A model generated the notes under the pieces. That model ran no database searches, was not told the DNA's origin, and saw only the letters and a program-made list of their open reading frames with translations. A DNA stretch of 64,000 nt from Kingdonia uniflora (lineage: Eukaryota; Streptophyta; Magnoliopsida; Ranunculales; Circaeasteraceae): assembly GCA_014058105.1 (NCBI GenBank), contig JACGCM010000627.1, forward strand, positions 1-64,000. Direction: 5' to 3'. A program made the translations under genes and the position numbers. Of the stretch, positions 21,941 to 31,739 are shown one piece after another (the first letter of the stretch is position 1; every line of letters begins with the position of its first letter).

Positions 21941-23002
21941 TCACAAGTAATTAACAAAGGATCTATAGGTCGTACCAGGCTTCCAACCAGCTGGTATTAC
22001 ATTTCTTGCAACCAAATTCCGCCCCGAGTACTTGGATGTCAAGAGAATCGAGAACGGAGCCCATAGTTTTGCATCAAGCTTCCATTCTGCACCCCACGAC
22101 TGCTGCATTGCCTGCCAGTTGGTTGATGATGCATCTTGTAATGAGACTCCAGCGAGATCTCCGTCTCCATCTTCGAATTCTACTACTATAGAAATGTAGT
22201 AAGGGTTTGAAGCTGGATCGACATGGAATGCCACGGTCGTTCTCCCATAATAGCACGCAACACTGAAAGAAAATTTTCTTTTACGAGATTTCAATCAAGT
22301 TTTAAATTTGTGTTGACAAACAAAAAGTGTTATGATTTACCGTGCAAATTGAATACTCAAGACTCCAGCGTTACGAAGCTGATTTTCTTGGCCTCGTATA
22401 GCCATGGCTCCAAATGCAGTTCCACTCAGATCAAAATGAACGGATTCTGATACACATGGACCTCCGGGACAAAAATCAGTGATTGTGACTCTTACAGGCT
22501 TATGAGAGCACGACCGATGCCCCCTACATTTAACCTACCATTGAAAAAATCCAGATCAACACAAGTTTAACTTTAAATGACAACTTACATCAAATCAATG
22601 AAAAAATTTGGAGATTTACTTGATAACAAGCTCCGCATTTTCTTCCCGAGTTGTAAAGTGATGGTCCTACTGCTGTTACCCTTGAAGAATATGGAGCTTG
22701 TGATACCGTATTCCCATATCCGCAAGCCCCACCTGCACAAAAACAAGAATGCATTTCCTATTTATAAAGAAGCTACTTTTAGAAAATGTCATCAATCCTT
22801 TTCTATATTATCACACATTACCATCACTTCCGGCTCCGTAAGGACTTCCGTACCAAGTTGCCCCAGCGGACGACCATTGAATAGCGGTTCTGGACAAGAT
22901 AAATTGTTTCATACTTAATGCAAAAGATGTCTTAGGGATGCAAAAAGGAGCTAATGATAAGGAGAGGAGTAAGAAAGCTTTGTGGAGAGTAGATATAGCC
23001 AT
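21941..23002 (-). CDS. EXPB: Beta-expansin, four exons
   Basis: Exons on the minus strand are 23002-22822, 22732-22620, 22534-22341 and 22262-21941 (TGA), joined by GT-AG introns of 89, 85 and 78 bases with frame kept; the product is 269 residues, normal for the family. The start gives a 28-residue signal peptide, so the protein is secreted to the wall. Family marks: TWYG at 49-52, GGACGYGN at 61-68, KCGACYQ ending at 98, [11 protein letters not shown] (Asp 118), HFD at 131-133, then a C-terminal CBM63-like domain with WGAEWKLD and [11 protein letters not shown]. The HFD motif and conserved Cys argue for a true EXPB, not an expansin-like protein. EXPBs loosen cell walls non-hydrolytically. 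No frame damage is seen. It is the only host gene in the window and is flanked by transposons. Confidence 0.93.
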
Positions 23003-23073
23003 AGCTTGAAAACCAACTGAGGCTCTACTAAAGCTCACTTTGAATGAACATAGAGGTTTAGAATAATGCTGAT

Positions 23074-23082
23074 TATTTATAG
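23074..23082 (-). promoter_or_regulatory. TATA box of the expansin gene
   Basis: CTATAAATA on the minus strand, 72-80 bases upstream of the ATG at 23002, which allows a short 5' UTR of about 40-50 bases. Confidence 0.6.
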
Positions 23083-23102
23083 GCAAACTAATATCGAACA
23101 AG

Positions 23103-23825
23103 TCTCAAATTAAAGTCAAAGACTAGAGAATCTGCTGTATTTTTTTTTAACTGAAAGGATTTTAACTTGTATAAAAAATTTTAAGTTTTTTTTTTTTTTT
23201 TTTTCATAAAATATTAGTAGTTAGGGTTCTACTTAAGGTATTACATCAAAATCTTAGTGGTCTAAAGATCCTTAACATTGAATGATGAAGCTACTTTCTA
23301 TCACTTAGTTACATTAACCCACGTAAATGAAAAAGTTATCGTACTGGTATGTTTATCTGTATATAATCTATTACCATGGTTGTAGTGTTCTTTATAAGAT
23401 CACATCCACAATAATGGGCTAAATGTATATTTAAGGATTACAGCCTAATCTGACGAAATTTTACATGCCAAGTATGATTGCACATTTGCAGGCCTCTACT
23501 AGCTAGCACACACCAACTTAAGACGAGACCTATCTTTTTCTTTCAAAAAATTCTTTTTGAAGAATAATCAGCATGCAATTCCCCCAATACCCAACGGCTA
23601 TAAATGACTACTTTAATGTGTTACCTAACAACTATAATTCTCATTCCATTTATTGTGGTGTTTGCACCTCATTTTATATGCATGCAGCACTCTTATGTAC
23701 AAATGTGTTAAATGGATGCCTTCAGTGCCACAAGAACATACAATTGACTGCAATTCACATTAGTCTATACTTCTTGCTTAAGCAAATACAGTATAACCTC
23801 TTCTTCTTCTTTTTGCAATCAGGGT
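23103..23825. other. Expansin upstream region
   Basis: AT-rich, with T runs near 23141-23204. An open frame of 84 codons at 23573-23827 shows no family features. I see no clear repeat or other gene; distal promoter elements may lie here but none is supported. Confidence 0.4.
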
Positions 23826-24010
23826 GATCCGGGGTCATAATTTATCAACATTTGCTCGACTAATCTCTACGGCACGTGAGAACCTCGCCAACCCACATCC
23901 CGGGTAACTATGTCAAGATAAATCATGACGAGTGGCCCTCGTTAATGGTGAATTGAACTCAGGATTTGGCCCAAGTCGACACTTTTCGATTCATCCATAT
24001 GTTAAATTTT
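23826..24010 (-). mobile_element. SINE, tRNA-derived
   Basis: On the minus strand it has a box-B-like CTGAGTTCAATTC near the 5' part. The 3' part reads CACGTGCCGTAGAGATTAGTCG and ends near CCCCGGATCACC, followed by an A/G-rich tail. The GTAGATTAGTCG and CCGGA-x-ACC blocks are typical of a widespread group of plant SINE 3' ends. It differs from the SINEs at 21545-21900. Confidence 0.5.
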
Positions 24011-24423
24011 CGGATAAATAAATTCAACAAACTCCACAAATCTTAAAAAAATGCGCCATATTTATACTGGAATGGCCCTCACAAATGTTCATTGCAAGGA
24101 TAGGTACTTCACTACCATAGGTACGGATAAATTCCTTTAACTACAACACTAAATTCTTCAGAAAGTCCTCTAAGAAAAGGCTAACAACCAGATCGTCCGT
24201 TTTCTTCAATCAAATTTAAAACTTCTTTATTTCTTGATTAGTCATGGTTAGGTTTTTCTGCATCATAAAGTTGAGCATTTATCATTTCTTAAATTAAATT
24301 GCACGTTAAGTCGTTGATTTCAATCAAGATTGATATGTCCCCTTGATTGTGGATTCATTAATTACATTCCTAAATGTTTGGCGTACATTTCCCCCAAAAT
24401 ATCGATGACATCAAAGTTCAAGT
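24011..24423. other. Intergenic sequence
   Basis: AT-rich sequence without recognisable gene, repeat or RNA. Confidence 0.4.
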
Positions 24424-24555
24424 GTTGAGATATATAGTCCCATGTCGGGTCGTTCAAGTCTTGCACCTAAATAATATAAGAACTTGGGCTAGCTACACCT
24501 CTCATTGCTAATTTGTTTTGAGATGGAACCTTCGGTTCTAATATGGTATCAGAGC
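24424..24555 (+). mobile_element. Short LTR with Met PBS (TRIM- or copia-like)
   Basis: TGTTGAGATATATAGTCCCA starts a block of about 118 bp that ends just before TGGTATCAGAGC (24544-24555), a perfect initiator tRNA-Met PBS. Such a short LTR with this start is typical of TRIM elements. No second LTR or coding region was found downstream. Confidence 0.5.
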
Positions 24556-25155
24556 GGGCCTTTCTTTCACGTATCGAGCCCAATGGCCCACGTCCTACTG
24601 TCATGAATTCATGGGAATCGTCTTGCCCCAGTATATCAAACAACTCTTAACTTCTGCTAGTACAAACTCCACATCGAGATAAAAGGGATACAAATATCCG
24701 ATTTAACTTGGGACACTTGCCAAAATGCTTTCAAGTTTTAATTAATATATACTTCTTTCAAAAACCTGTGATAATCCTAGGAAAAATCATATTGCATAGA
24801 GAATTATAGACCTAATAATCATGTGTTTTTTTTGCTTTTGAAAGAGAAGCTAGGGTTAAGGTAGACCTGCAGTATGAATCAGATAATAATCATGTTTTTC
24901 TTTTCCTTGAGGATTTATACTTTGTATACAATTGTTAGGAAGAAAGTTGATCCATTTTTAAACATCAATCCAGACATTCCAAACACATCATGTCAACATG
25001 TTCCATCTCAATCAACAGCGCAATCTAAAATATGATCAGACCTACAGATTCATAAAATGATTTAATATATATAAGAACTATGAATATTCACTGAATGTAT
25101 AGACACTAACGTAAAATCAAGTCGCGGAAGCAAGAACTTGAGAGACTACGATTAC
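24556..25155. other. Intergenic sequence or TRIM remnant
   Basis: No gene found. It may include the interior of the TRIM-like element. The last five bases (ATTAC) would be the target site left of element D, but no matching copy is seen at the far end. Confidence 0.35.
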
Positions 25156-25905
25156 TGTAATAGCCTAATTCTGGGAATCAGACTTAGCCTTTACACCATA
25201 TGTGTTTAGAACGCTTGCAAACAGTAAGTAATAGATAACACGATGATTTAGCATGGAAAACCTTTGAATAGGTTAAAAACCATGACATCTCTTGAGGATT
25301 TCAGAAAGAAAGATAGAGAGATCTTATTGAGAGTGCTAGCTTATTAAATGAGTGCTCTGAGTATTTGAGTATGGAGTATTAGAGTGAGAATTCCTCTGTC
25401 CTTCATCTCAAATTCTCTGGTCCTATATATAGGTCTTATAATATGACCGTTTGACGACCATTAGGATTCTTAATGATGGACGTTACAAAATATAAACTTG
25501 ATATTCTTTGACCATATTGTATAATGGGCTGATTCTGCTTGTCTTGTAACGGCTTTATTGATGATGTTGTGTCTGATGACTCGAACTGTTGATGTAGAGG
25601 TCAAATAGTAATGACTCAAACTTAGCGATACTGAATATGTCTTTAGTAGTATTTCATGTATGTTGATGAGTTCGAGGATGAAGTATGAGTACAAAATGCG
25701 AAATAAGCTTATTACAAGATGGCTCCCAACCAAAAACACGAGCAGTATCATGGGCGAGTGGTGCTGGTTGAGAAACTTGTGTTATTCATTATGTAGTTGT
25801 CTAGATCGTGCTGCAAATGTTTCACGTACTCTGTTGATGAGGTCAATAGTTTGTATGTAGTTTAAAGATAAAATATGAGTCCAAGATGCGGATTAAGCCA
25901 CTACA
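25156..25905 (-). mobile_element. 3' LTR of element D (Tat-like gypsy)
   Basis: On the minus strand it starts TGTAGTGGCTTAATCCG at 25905 and ends GGCTATTACA at 25156 (750 bp). It is homologous to 39141-39890 and, more weakly, to the F and J LTRs. A TATA-like CTATATATAGG lies near 25422-25433 on the minus strand. The PPT lies just outside at 25906-25917. Confidence 0.8.
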
Positions 25906-25917
25906 ACCACCCCTCTC
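25906..25917 (-). other. PPT of element D
   Basis: The minus strand reads GAGAGGGGTGGT immediately before the LTR start at 25905, confirming that this LTR is the 3' LTR of a minus-strand element. Confidence 0.6.
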
Positions 25918-26135
25918 AGCCAATAGTACTAAAAACCTTGTGGGTGAGTGGTGTTGGTTGAGAAGTGTCATTAATGTTGTAGTTAATATCTGAGAATCAT
26001 TTCCAACGTATATTCATGAATATCAGTTGGTGTCTTTTCGGTTTCCTAGAACCAATAGTTCTAATCAATGTTATTTGCATGGGAAATCCTTCTAACGTTG
26101 GGAATTTAAAGAATGAGTTTAAATGCTGACCATAG

Positions 26136-26144
26136 TATAAAAGG
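26136..26144 (+). promoter_or_regulatory. TATA box for antisense ORF 1 of D
   Basis: TATAAAAGG on the + strand, 97-105 bases before the ATG at 26241 and 231 bases inside the 3' LTR boundary; counterpart of the J box at 2041-2051. Confidence 0.55.
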
Positions 26145-26240
26145 CATTCTGAGGTGAGTGTGATGAACCAAGTCTTCGTCTCTAAACTATTTTCTTCTCT
26201 ATGTTTGTTTCTGGACATGAAATCTTATATTGTTGAGAGG

Positions 26241-26570
26241 ATGGTGACTACAAGGAATCAGGCTCGAGAGTCTAGGATCCATAGGAAGATAGAAGAATTG
26301 TACATCAGGTATTTTGGATACCAATCTTTGCATTTGGCAACGCCAATTCCTGTACCTCCCACCTATCATCATATGCCATATGAAGAAGTGATGGAGGCGG
26401 GGGATGACTATTATCAAATGGAACATTTCCACTATCTGTTGACATCTGAGGCGGAACGTCAAAATGGGCTTTGGTTGTTGGCGGAGGAGGTTGTTACAAC
26501 TGAAGATAAAATGGCAGGCGTTCGCTCGGGGAATCTCGTGGGTACTGTACCAATGAGTGGGTCCTGTTAA
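26241..26570 (+). CDS. Antisense ORF 1 of element D (MVTTRNQ leader)
   Basis: Open from ATG 26241 (an in-frame ATG at 26154 lies only 10 bases past the TATA box and is unlikely to be used) for 109 codons. It starts MVTTRNQARES, then RYFGYQSL, a Pro-rich ATPIPVPPTYHHMPYEE, an acidic/Tyr-rich GDDYY block and LWLLAEEVV. It aligns with the minus-strand J ORF at 1678-1980. It is antisense to the gag-pol of D. I recognise no known domain, signal peptide or membrane segment. Downstream exons may be joined by splicing. Both the TATA box and the family conservation argue that the frame was once expressed. Confidence 0.6.
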   Translation: MVTTRNQARESRIHRKIEELYIRYFGYQSLHLATPIPVPPTYHHMPYEEVMEAGDDYYQMEHFHYLLTSEAERQNGLWLLAEEVVTTEDKMAGVRSGNLVGTVPMSGSC

Positions 26571-26598
26571 AAAAATAAGACCTTCCTTCTGTCTCTAA

Positions 26599-26679
26599 CA
26601 TGCGGGGAGGTGGGGGTTATGGTGGAAGAGGTGGTAATGTTGGAGGTTTTTCTTCAAGAGACCATAGATATTGGCCCTA
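26599..26679 (+). CDS. Possible RGG-type terminal exon
   Basis: A short frame reads MRGGGGYGGRGGNVGGFSS and ends soon after with WP and a TAA. It is an RGG/glycine-rich tail of the kind found in RNA-binding proteins. It is in another frame than the ORF ending at 26570, so it would need a splice or frameshift to be joined. No clear splice acceptor fixes its start. Confidence 0.3.
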
Positions 26680-27438
26680 ATGAAGATCTTTCATCTATGA
26701 TTCCCAATTCTGCAATTTCATGTTCCATGCAGCATGGGATCAAAGTTTGAAGTTGCTTTAATTTTGCATCCTCTTTCTTATTAACTCTTAAAGGCATTTT
26801 TAACTGTAACTATGTAAAGAAATCTGGTAGATTTGTTTGGAACATTTTGTTATCTGTGAAGTATTCTGTAAAAGAAATTTTTGAGCTAATGAAATGTCTC
26901 CGTTCTGGTATCTTGATTCTTTGTATCGAACTTGTTTGTGTAGTTTTCTATTGTAAAGTAGGAGTCTGCAAATAGGTATTAGTTTATCATAGGGAATGAT
27001 GAAGAAAATTAAGCTGTAAGGATTGTAATTGGTAAATGGTATTGATAGGTGAGGTTTAAAAATTTTAAGGAGTTCAAAAATGTGGTAAGAAGAAATAGAT
27101 AATATCTGTAAGGTGACTGGGTTGTTAAATAGGTATATGGTTTTTTTTTGATATGTGTCTTCGAACTAGATGAAAGACTGTCTCGAACTGTGAAGAAGAA
27201 AAAATTGATAAGGGCTGTAGGTGCCACCGCTGGACTTGCTTGACTTTGTTTGTTGCCATCTGCATATTTGCTTGTATAAAATCTGAGGAGATATTTCATA
27301 ATATGGAAAGAATGACCTGTCACAATATTTTGGATTTGCTTATTGATATTCTGCTGTCCCAATTTTGTTTTTTAGAATAATATACCCTTCAGCAAAATTT
27401 GTGGGGTGATCTGGATTTGTAAAGATCTTCTTGGTGAC
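26680..27438 (+). other. Non-coding part of the antisense region of D
   Basis: AT-rich sequence between antisense ORFs 1 and 2. AATGAAAT near 26889 could act as a polyadenylation signal for a short transcript. No other gene is supported. Confidence 0.35.
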
Positions 27439-27446
27439 TATATAAA
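27439..27446 (+). promoter_or_regulatory. TATA box for antisense ORF 2 of D
   Basis: CTATATAAAG on the + strand, about 75 bases before the ATG at 27518 and 1.53 kb inside the 3' LTR boundary, as in J. Confidence 0.5.
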
Positions 27447-27517
27447 GTGGGATTTTTGGCTGATATGTCTTGTATCTTTTATAGGATTATTTTGTTGTGG
27501 ATGTAGTGTGAGTAACC

Positions 27518-27876
27518 ATGGTGAGGACGCGTTCCCAACAAGCTCATCATACAGCAGACGGTAGGATTCAGATCAAGGTTGCTGAACTTCGTGAACGATA
27601 TTTTTGTCAACTGCCTTATAATGTCTTGTTACCGACATGGCAATTAAATTTGATCGGGCTGAATGCTGAAGGTAGGCGTGCAGAGTATGACCACTTTTTC
27701 TAGTGTGATATGTTTCGTAGGTCATTACTGGATGCCACTGTGCGAGAGATGACTGTTCGACAGCTTACATGTGATAAAATTATTGAAGATGATGCAGGGG
27801 CAGCAAGAGGAGAGATAATTCTTTGTAGGGAGGCGAACCATCAACGGTGCTTTAGATTTAACTACAGAATTCTGTA
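27518..27876 (+). pseudogene. Antisense ORF 2 of element D (MVRTRSQ leader)
   Basis: ATG 27518 starts MVRTRSQQAHHTADG. The frame is open for 61 codons, then passes one TAG at 27701 and continues in frame to a TAA near 27876 (FRRSLLDATVREM, later EDDAGAARGEII). It aligns with the J ORF at 443-730. It also resembles antisense ORF 1 weakly (MV-x-TR start, then EL-x2-RYF), so the two ORFs may come from an old duplication. Function unknown. Confidence 0.5.
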
Positions 27877-28124
27877 AGATCAAACTATGAAAGTTCGTAA
27901 TAAATAAGTAGTCTGCCAGCAGTAATCTATTTGTGTAATCAATTTTGTGGAGAACGAGACATGGTTGTTGTATCTAACTTAGATGAATAAGAATAAAGTA
28001 TCCTGTTTTACTGTCTTTCGCGCAAATATTGTGGATTACAGCTGTATGATTTTACCAACAGTATAAATATCTCTAAATTTTGAATGTTTAACTATTTTAG
28101 GAAAGTCGCGCGACCTTGGTACGG

Positions 28125-28132
28125 TATAAAAG
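28125..28132 (+). promoter_or_regulatory. Third antisense TATA box in D
   Basis: TATAAAAG on the + strand 52 bases before the ATG of the 60-codon ORF at 28184. Confidence 0.4.
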
Positions 28133-28183
28133 TAAGGTGATTGGTCATCAGTACTGTATTGAGAAACAGGTATAGAATTTCTA

Positions 28184-28366
28184 ATGGCAGACAATATAGA
28201 CAGGCGTGATGGTAGTAGGCATTATCACAGAAGTCATGATGACTCTGCTACCCTGAAAGACATGCCTGTGGATACTATTAGGATGGCTGGCACACGTCCG
28301 AGAGAGCCGTCATTTCAAAAATTGAGGGAGAGCATATATAAAAACTCGTATCTCTCTCCCTCATAA
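28184..28366 (+). CDS. Small basic antisense ORF of element D
   Basis: A 60-codon ORF starting MADNIDRRDGSRHYHRS, rich in His, Arg, Asp and Ser and without hydrophobic stretches. It sits behind a TATA box and ahead of the spliced coiled-coil exons, so it may be a first exon of that gene. No homologue can be checked in J because the equivalent region lies outside the window. Confidence 0.35.
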   Translation: MADNIDRRDGSRHYHRSHDDSATLKDMPVDTIRMAGTRPREPSFQKLRESIYKNSYLSPS

Positions 28367-28975
28367 ATTATAAATAGTTGCAGAGAAAGAATAAAGTTGT
28401 ACAAATCCTATTTCAACAAAGAGGAAACGTTTGATTTCAGAGTGCGATTTGAGAGAGAGAGGTTCATGGGGTGATAAAAAAACTGTCTAAAAAGTGTCAG
28501 GAATGGTCATCCTCAAGAAAACATCCGAATAGAGTAGAAGATTGTTGCTCTTCAAGTACAGGTTGGTGAAAGAACTGTAGTATTGTCCGCCCCAGCTAAA
28601 TGGGAATGTTTATGAGATGATGAGGGTATGCGGAGCACTGAATGAAAAATAGAAAAAGGAAGGGATTGCCAAGCAGCTCGAATCCCATGATGTGTTGAAA
28701 TTTTATAAATGAAAATATGCAAAGGTCGAATTAGTGGCTACCTTTATAGTGATTCGTCGAGGCTGTAATTTTTTGATTTTGAATCTACGGGTAGACCATG
28801 GAGCGATCGCCTTGTATGGGTAGGGGGTAACTGCATGCAGGCTCCAAAAGAACCAGCGCTCGTTCTAAACCATAAATATTATAACCCGAGTAAGTAGCGT
28901 TGATCAATCTTTGACTAACCAATATCTTGTCTTGGAACTGTTCATTAATGTTATGCTCCCTTTTTCTTTTGTCAG

Positions 28976-30304
28976 AACCGAATCCTGCATCGGCGCCTGA
29001 CCTGACCAGCCTGTTTGACTACGTTGCTAGAGATCAGGACGAGCTAAAGTAGGTGCTTGGTGAGTTGGGTATTCATCGGGATAAGAGGGTAGACTCCATA
29101 GTACCCAAAGTTTAGCGAGCTCACGAGAAACGAGATATGGCTGAGGAGAAATCTCGTTTAACTATTAAGGATGTCCTTAGTTTTCCACCTCCTGCTCTCG
29201 AAAGTCTAAAGCGGACTACTCGTAGGTCAAGAAGGTCAGTTCCGCAGGGTATGCCTACCAATGAAGTTGTAACCACATAACAAGAGATTGCCAAAACTTT
29301 GCCTGTTATGGAGGAAAGACAAGAAGTGTGTGCGATTAGTCCTACTGAAGTGGAGATGAACTTGCTGAAGAAAAAATGCCACGAGGATGAGGTTAGCTCT
29401 CGTACTATCCCTCATACTATAGCCAGGATATAAGTGATAGAGCAGAAGTATTGTCTGATAGCAGGGACCGATCTGAAGCAGCTCAATAAAGAGTATCAGG
29501 AGCACACTTTCGCGGTATGTGTTTGGAATCTTTAACTGTCTTGTATTCTAACTGAGAGCTTTTGTTATGAACTTGTGTTTGTATATACTTTGTACTGGCA
29601 GCTCTCAATGTTGCTGAAGGGGGCGGCAAAATGTCATGATAAGAGGGGCCAAGAGTTCAGGGATTTTACTTTGAAGTTTGATGCCCAATTTGCTCGTATG
29701 ATGGAGCTCGAAGTTGAGCTCGAGCTAACGAAAGACAAGAGAGCTGAAAATGCTAAGGTGGGTACAGAAAAATATATGCTTCTTGCGGAGCATGATGACG
29801 TTATGCCAAAATCAGTCAAGGTACTGAAAGTAGAAAGATATTACTTTATCCAATCTTACTATAATTTTGGATTGACGACACTTGATGTGCAGCTAGGCCG
29901 TACTGACAGATATGATGAAATAGTCTTTCCTACAGAGGTTGAAAGTGAGGTGATGGCTAATATTGTTGAACCAGCCAATTTACCTGTTACACGCATTGAA
30001 CCAGCTGTAGGTGCTGAGAAGACTTCAAACCCTTCAACTGAGGTAGACATGGGTAAATTTCTTTAAACAATATGTAGTACTCTATTTCAAACAATGCAGC
30101 TCATTTTAATTTTGATGGGATTGTACTCTGTAAGGTCATAAACTGCTAAGTTTGATAGAAGCTTTTAGTATGCTCTTCTTGAATACTTATTTGATAATGA
30201 GATATTTACAATTTGAGTAGGAGATAGAGCGATTGAGAAAAATAAATTCCAAACAGGAAAGATTGTTGAGTAGAGCGAGGGATTCTGTGGCTCGTATTCA
30301 ATAG
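28976..30304 (+). pseudogene. Spliced coiled-coil antisense gene of D, first exons
   Basis: Exons I can support: 28976-29514 (acceptor TTTTCTTTTGTCAG, donor GCG/GTATGT); 29602-29820 (acceptor ACTGGCAG, donor AAG/GTACTG); 29893 to about 30040 (acceptor GTGCAG, donor GAG/GTAGAC); and 30221-30304 (acceptor TTGAGTAG, donor near GTACTT). The frame is kept across the joins. The first exon has four internal stops that look like single-base changes; the next two are open. The protein is charged, with heptad-like stretches (for example LEVELELTKDKRAENAK) typical of a coiled coil. The gene lies antisense to D. Function unknown; the coiled coil suggests self-assembly or partner binding. Confidence 0.5.
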
Positions 30305-31404
30305 GTACTTAATAAAATTGAATATGAGAGAAGACAATTTAAATATAATTCTGAGTAAACATTTTAGGAGTTATATGACCTCCTGTATAGATATGTAAGA
30401 TAAAAATATAAATGAATGAGGTATTAAGAAAGGAAGAGGAAATGGCGGTATTAGATCGAAAACTAAAATAGTTGACCCGAGTGATAGAGCTAGGTGTCAA
30501 AGTATCCTGATAGCTCTGCCATTGCATTTTGAGGTCAAAGTAGATAGTGAACAGGGTTTAAAAGAAGCTTATGTAGAACTTTTAAAGGAAAGAGGTGTAG
30601 TACCGGACCCAGCTCAAGTTATGTTTTTAGCTCAAGAAACACGTAATCATCATAGTGTAAAGGCAAGAAAATGTTCAGCTTGAGCTGGTATGTCTATTAT
30701 ATGGGGTAATATAGAGCCTTTAACTGATGTGTTTGGCTTTATATAGGATCGGAGGGCCATGAGAATTACATTTTTCAGGATAAGAATAGAGCAAATCGAG
30801 TTTTAACAACAATTAGAAGGTATGGTAAAGGGGTTGCAGGATGAAATATCGCAACATATGGAGTAAAAAATGTCTTTGGCAACACGATTGTCAAAAGAAG
30901 TGACTATTCGAATGATAGTGGAAGCTAAAGTGAGGGTGTTAGGTATATTACGAAAAGAAACATGCAGGCGGCTGTTCAAGGTGCATATGTAATTGAATGA
31001 GTATCAGTATCCGTCGTAAGCAAAAGTTGCAGCTTGAACAGAGCATGAGCGTCATATTGCAAGTGTCATTGATTTTTATGGGGGGGGAAACTGGCGAGGG
31101 TGGGGAACAAATTTAGGAAGTTCATAACAGAATGTAGGAAGGATTTTGATGTTGAGAATGCCAAGGCTGAAAGTATGTGGTTTACCTAAAAGGAAGGGGA
31201 ATTTGTTGGCGAAAAACCTATTCCTAGGTTGAGGGAATTATTGTCAGAAGAGGAGGAGGAGGAGGTCAAGAATCTGATACCCCGATTGCAGTGTAAACAG
31301 TATCAGCAGGAAGTGGTGACCTTTACAGCTCTTATAGATGTTCAAGTAATGAATAGAAAGAGTCCGAGAGATAAAGAACAATCCTTGCGTATCTCGAAGA
31401 AGTG
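30305..31404 (+). pseudogene. Coiled-coil antisense gene of D, middle part
   Basis: Broken open stretches on the + strand continue the coiled-coil composition: one near 30535-30680 with LKEAYVELLKERGVV, and one near 31170-31404 with a run of five or more Glu and a clean TGA at 31402-31404. A possible polyadenylation signal (AATAAATGAAAT) follows near 31475. The exon structure between is not resolvable by eye. This may be the end of one transcript. Confidence 0.35.
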
Positions 31405-31739
31405 AAGATCGGTTGAGCCAGTTTTTACCTGTTCTTCATGTGTGTTAGATCTTTGTATACTCATTTTGTTTGATAATAAATGAAATCTATTCTTTGTGAT
31501 AATGAATAGAATGATGTATCCATATTACTCAGATATCATGTTCTTAATTAATCTTGTTAACTGTGATATGTAATTTGCTTGTATGAGTGAAAAATTATAA
31601 ATGTTAACTATCATGAAAGAGAGAACAGGTAGTTGCCCAGAGTCAATGTAACGCGTTACATGATCAAAACGAATAATTGAACATTGAACTATGTTCGTGT
31701 CAGGAGGCACTAAAGAGTTTGATTGAATTATAAAGAAAA

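Noticed and set aside
22006..22191. + strand ORFs across the expansin exons
   Set aside because: Shadows of the minus-strand expansin coding sequence.
23573..23827. 84-codon open frame upstream of the expansin gene
   Set aside because: Low-complexity composition, no start context, no recognisable motif, and it overlaps the SINE tail.
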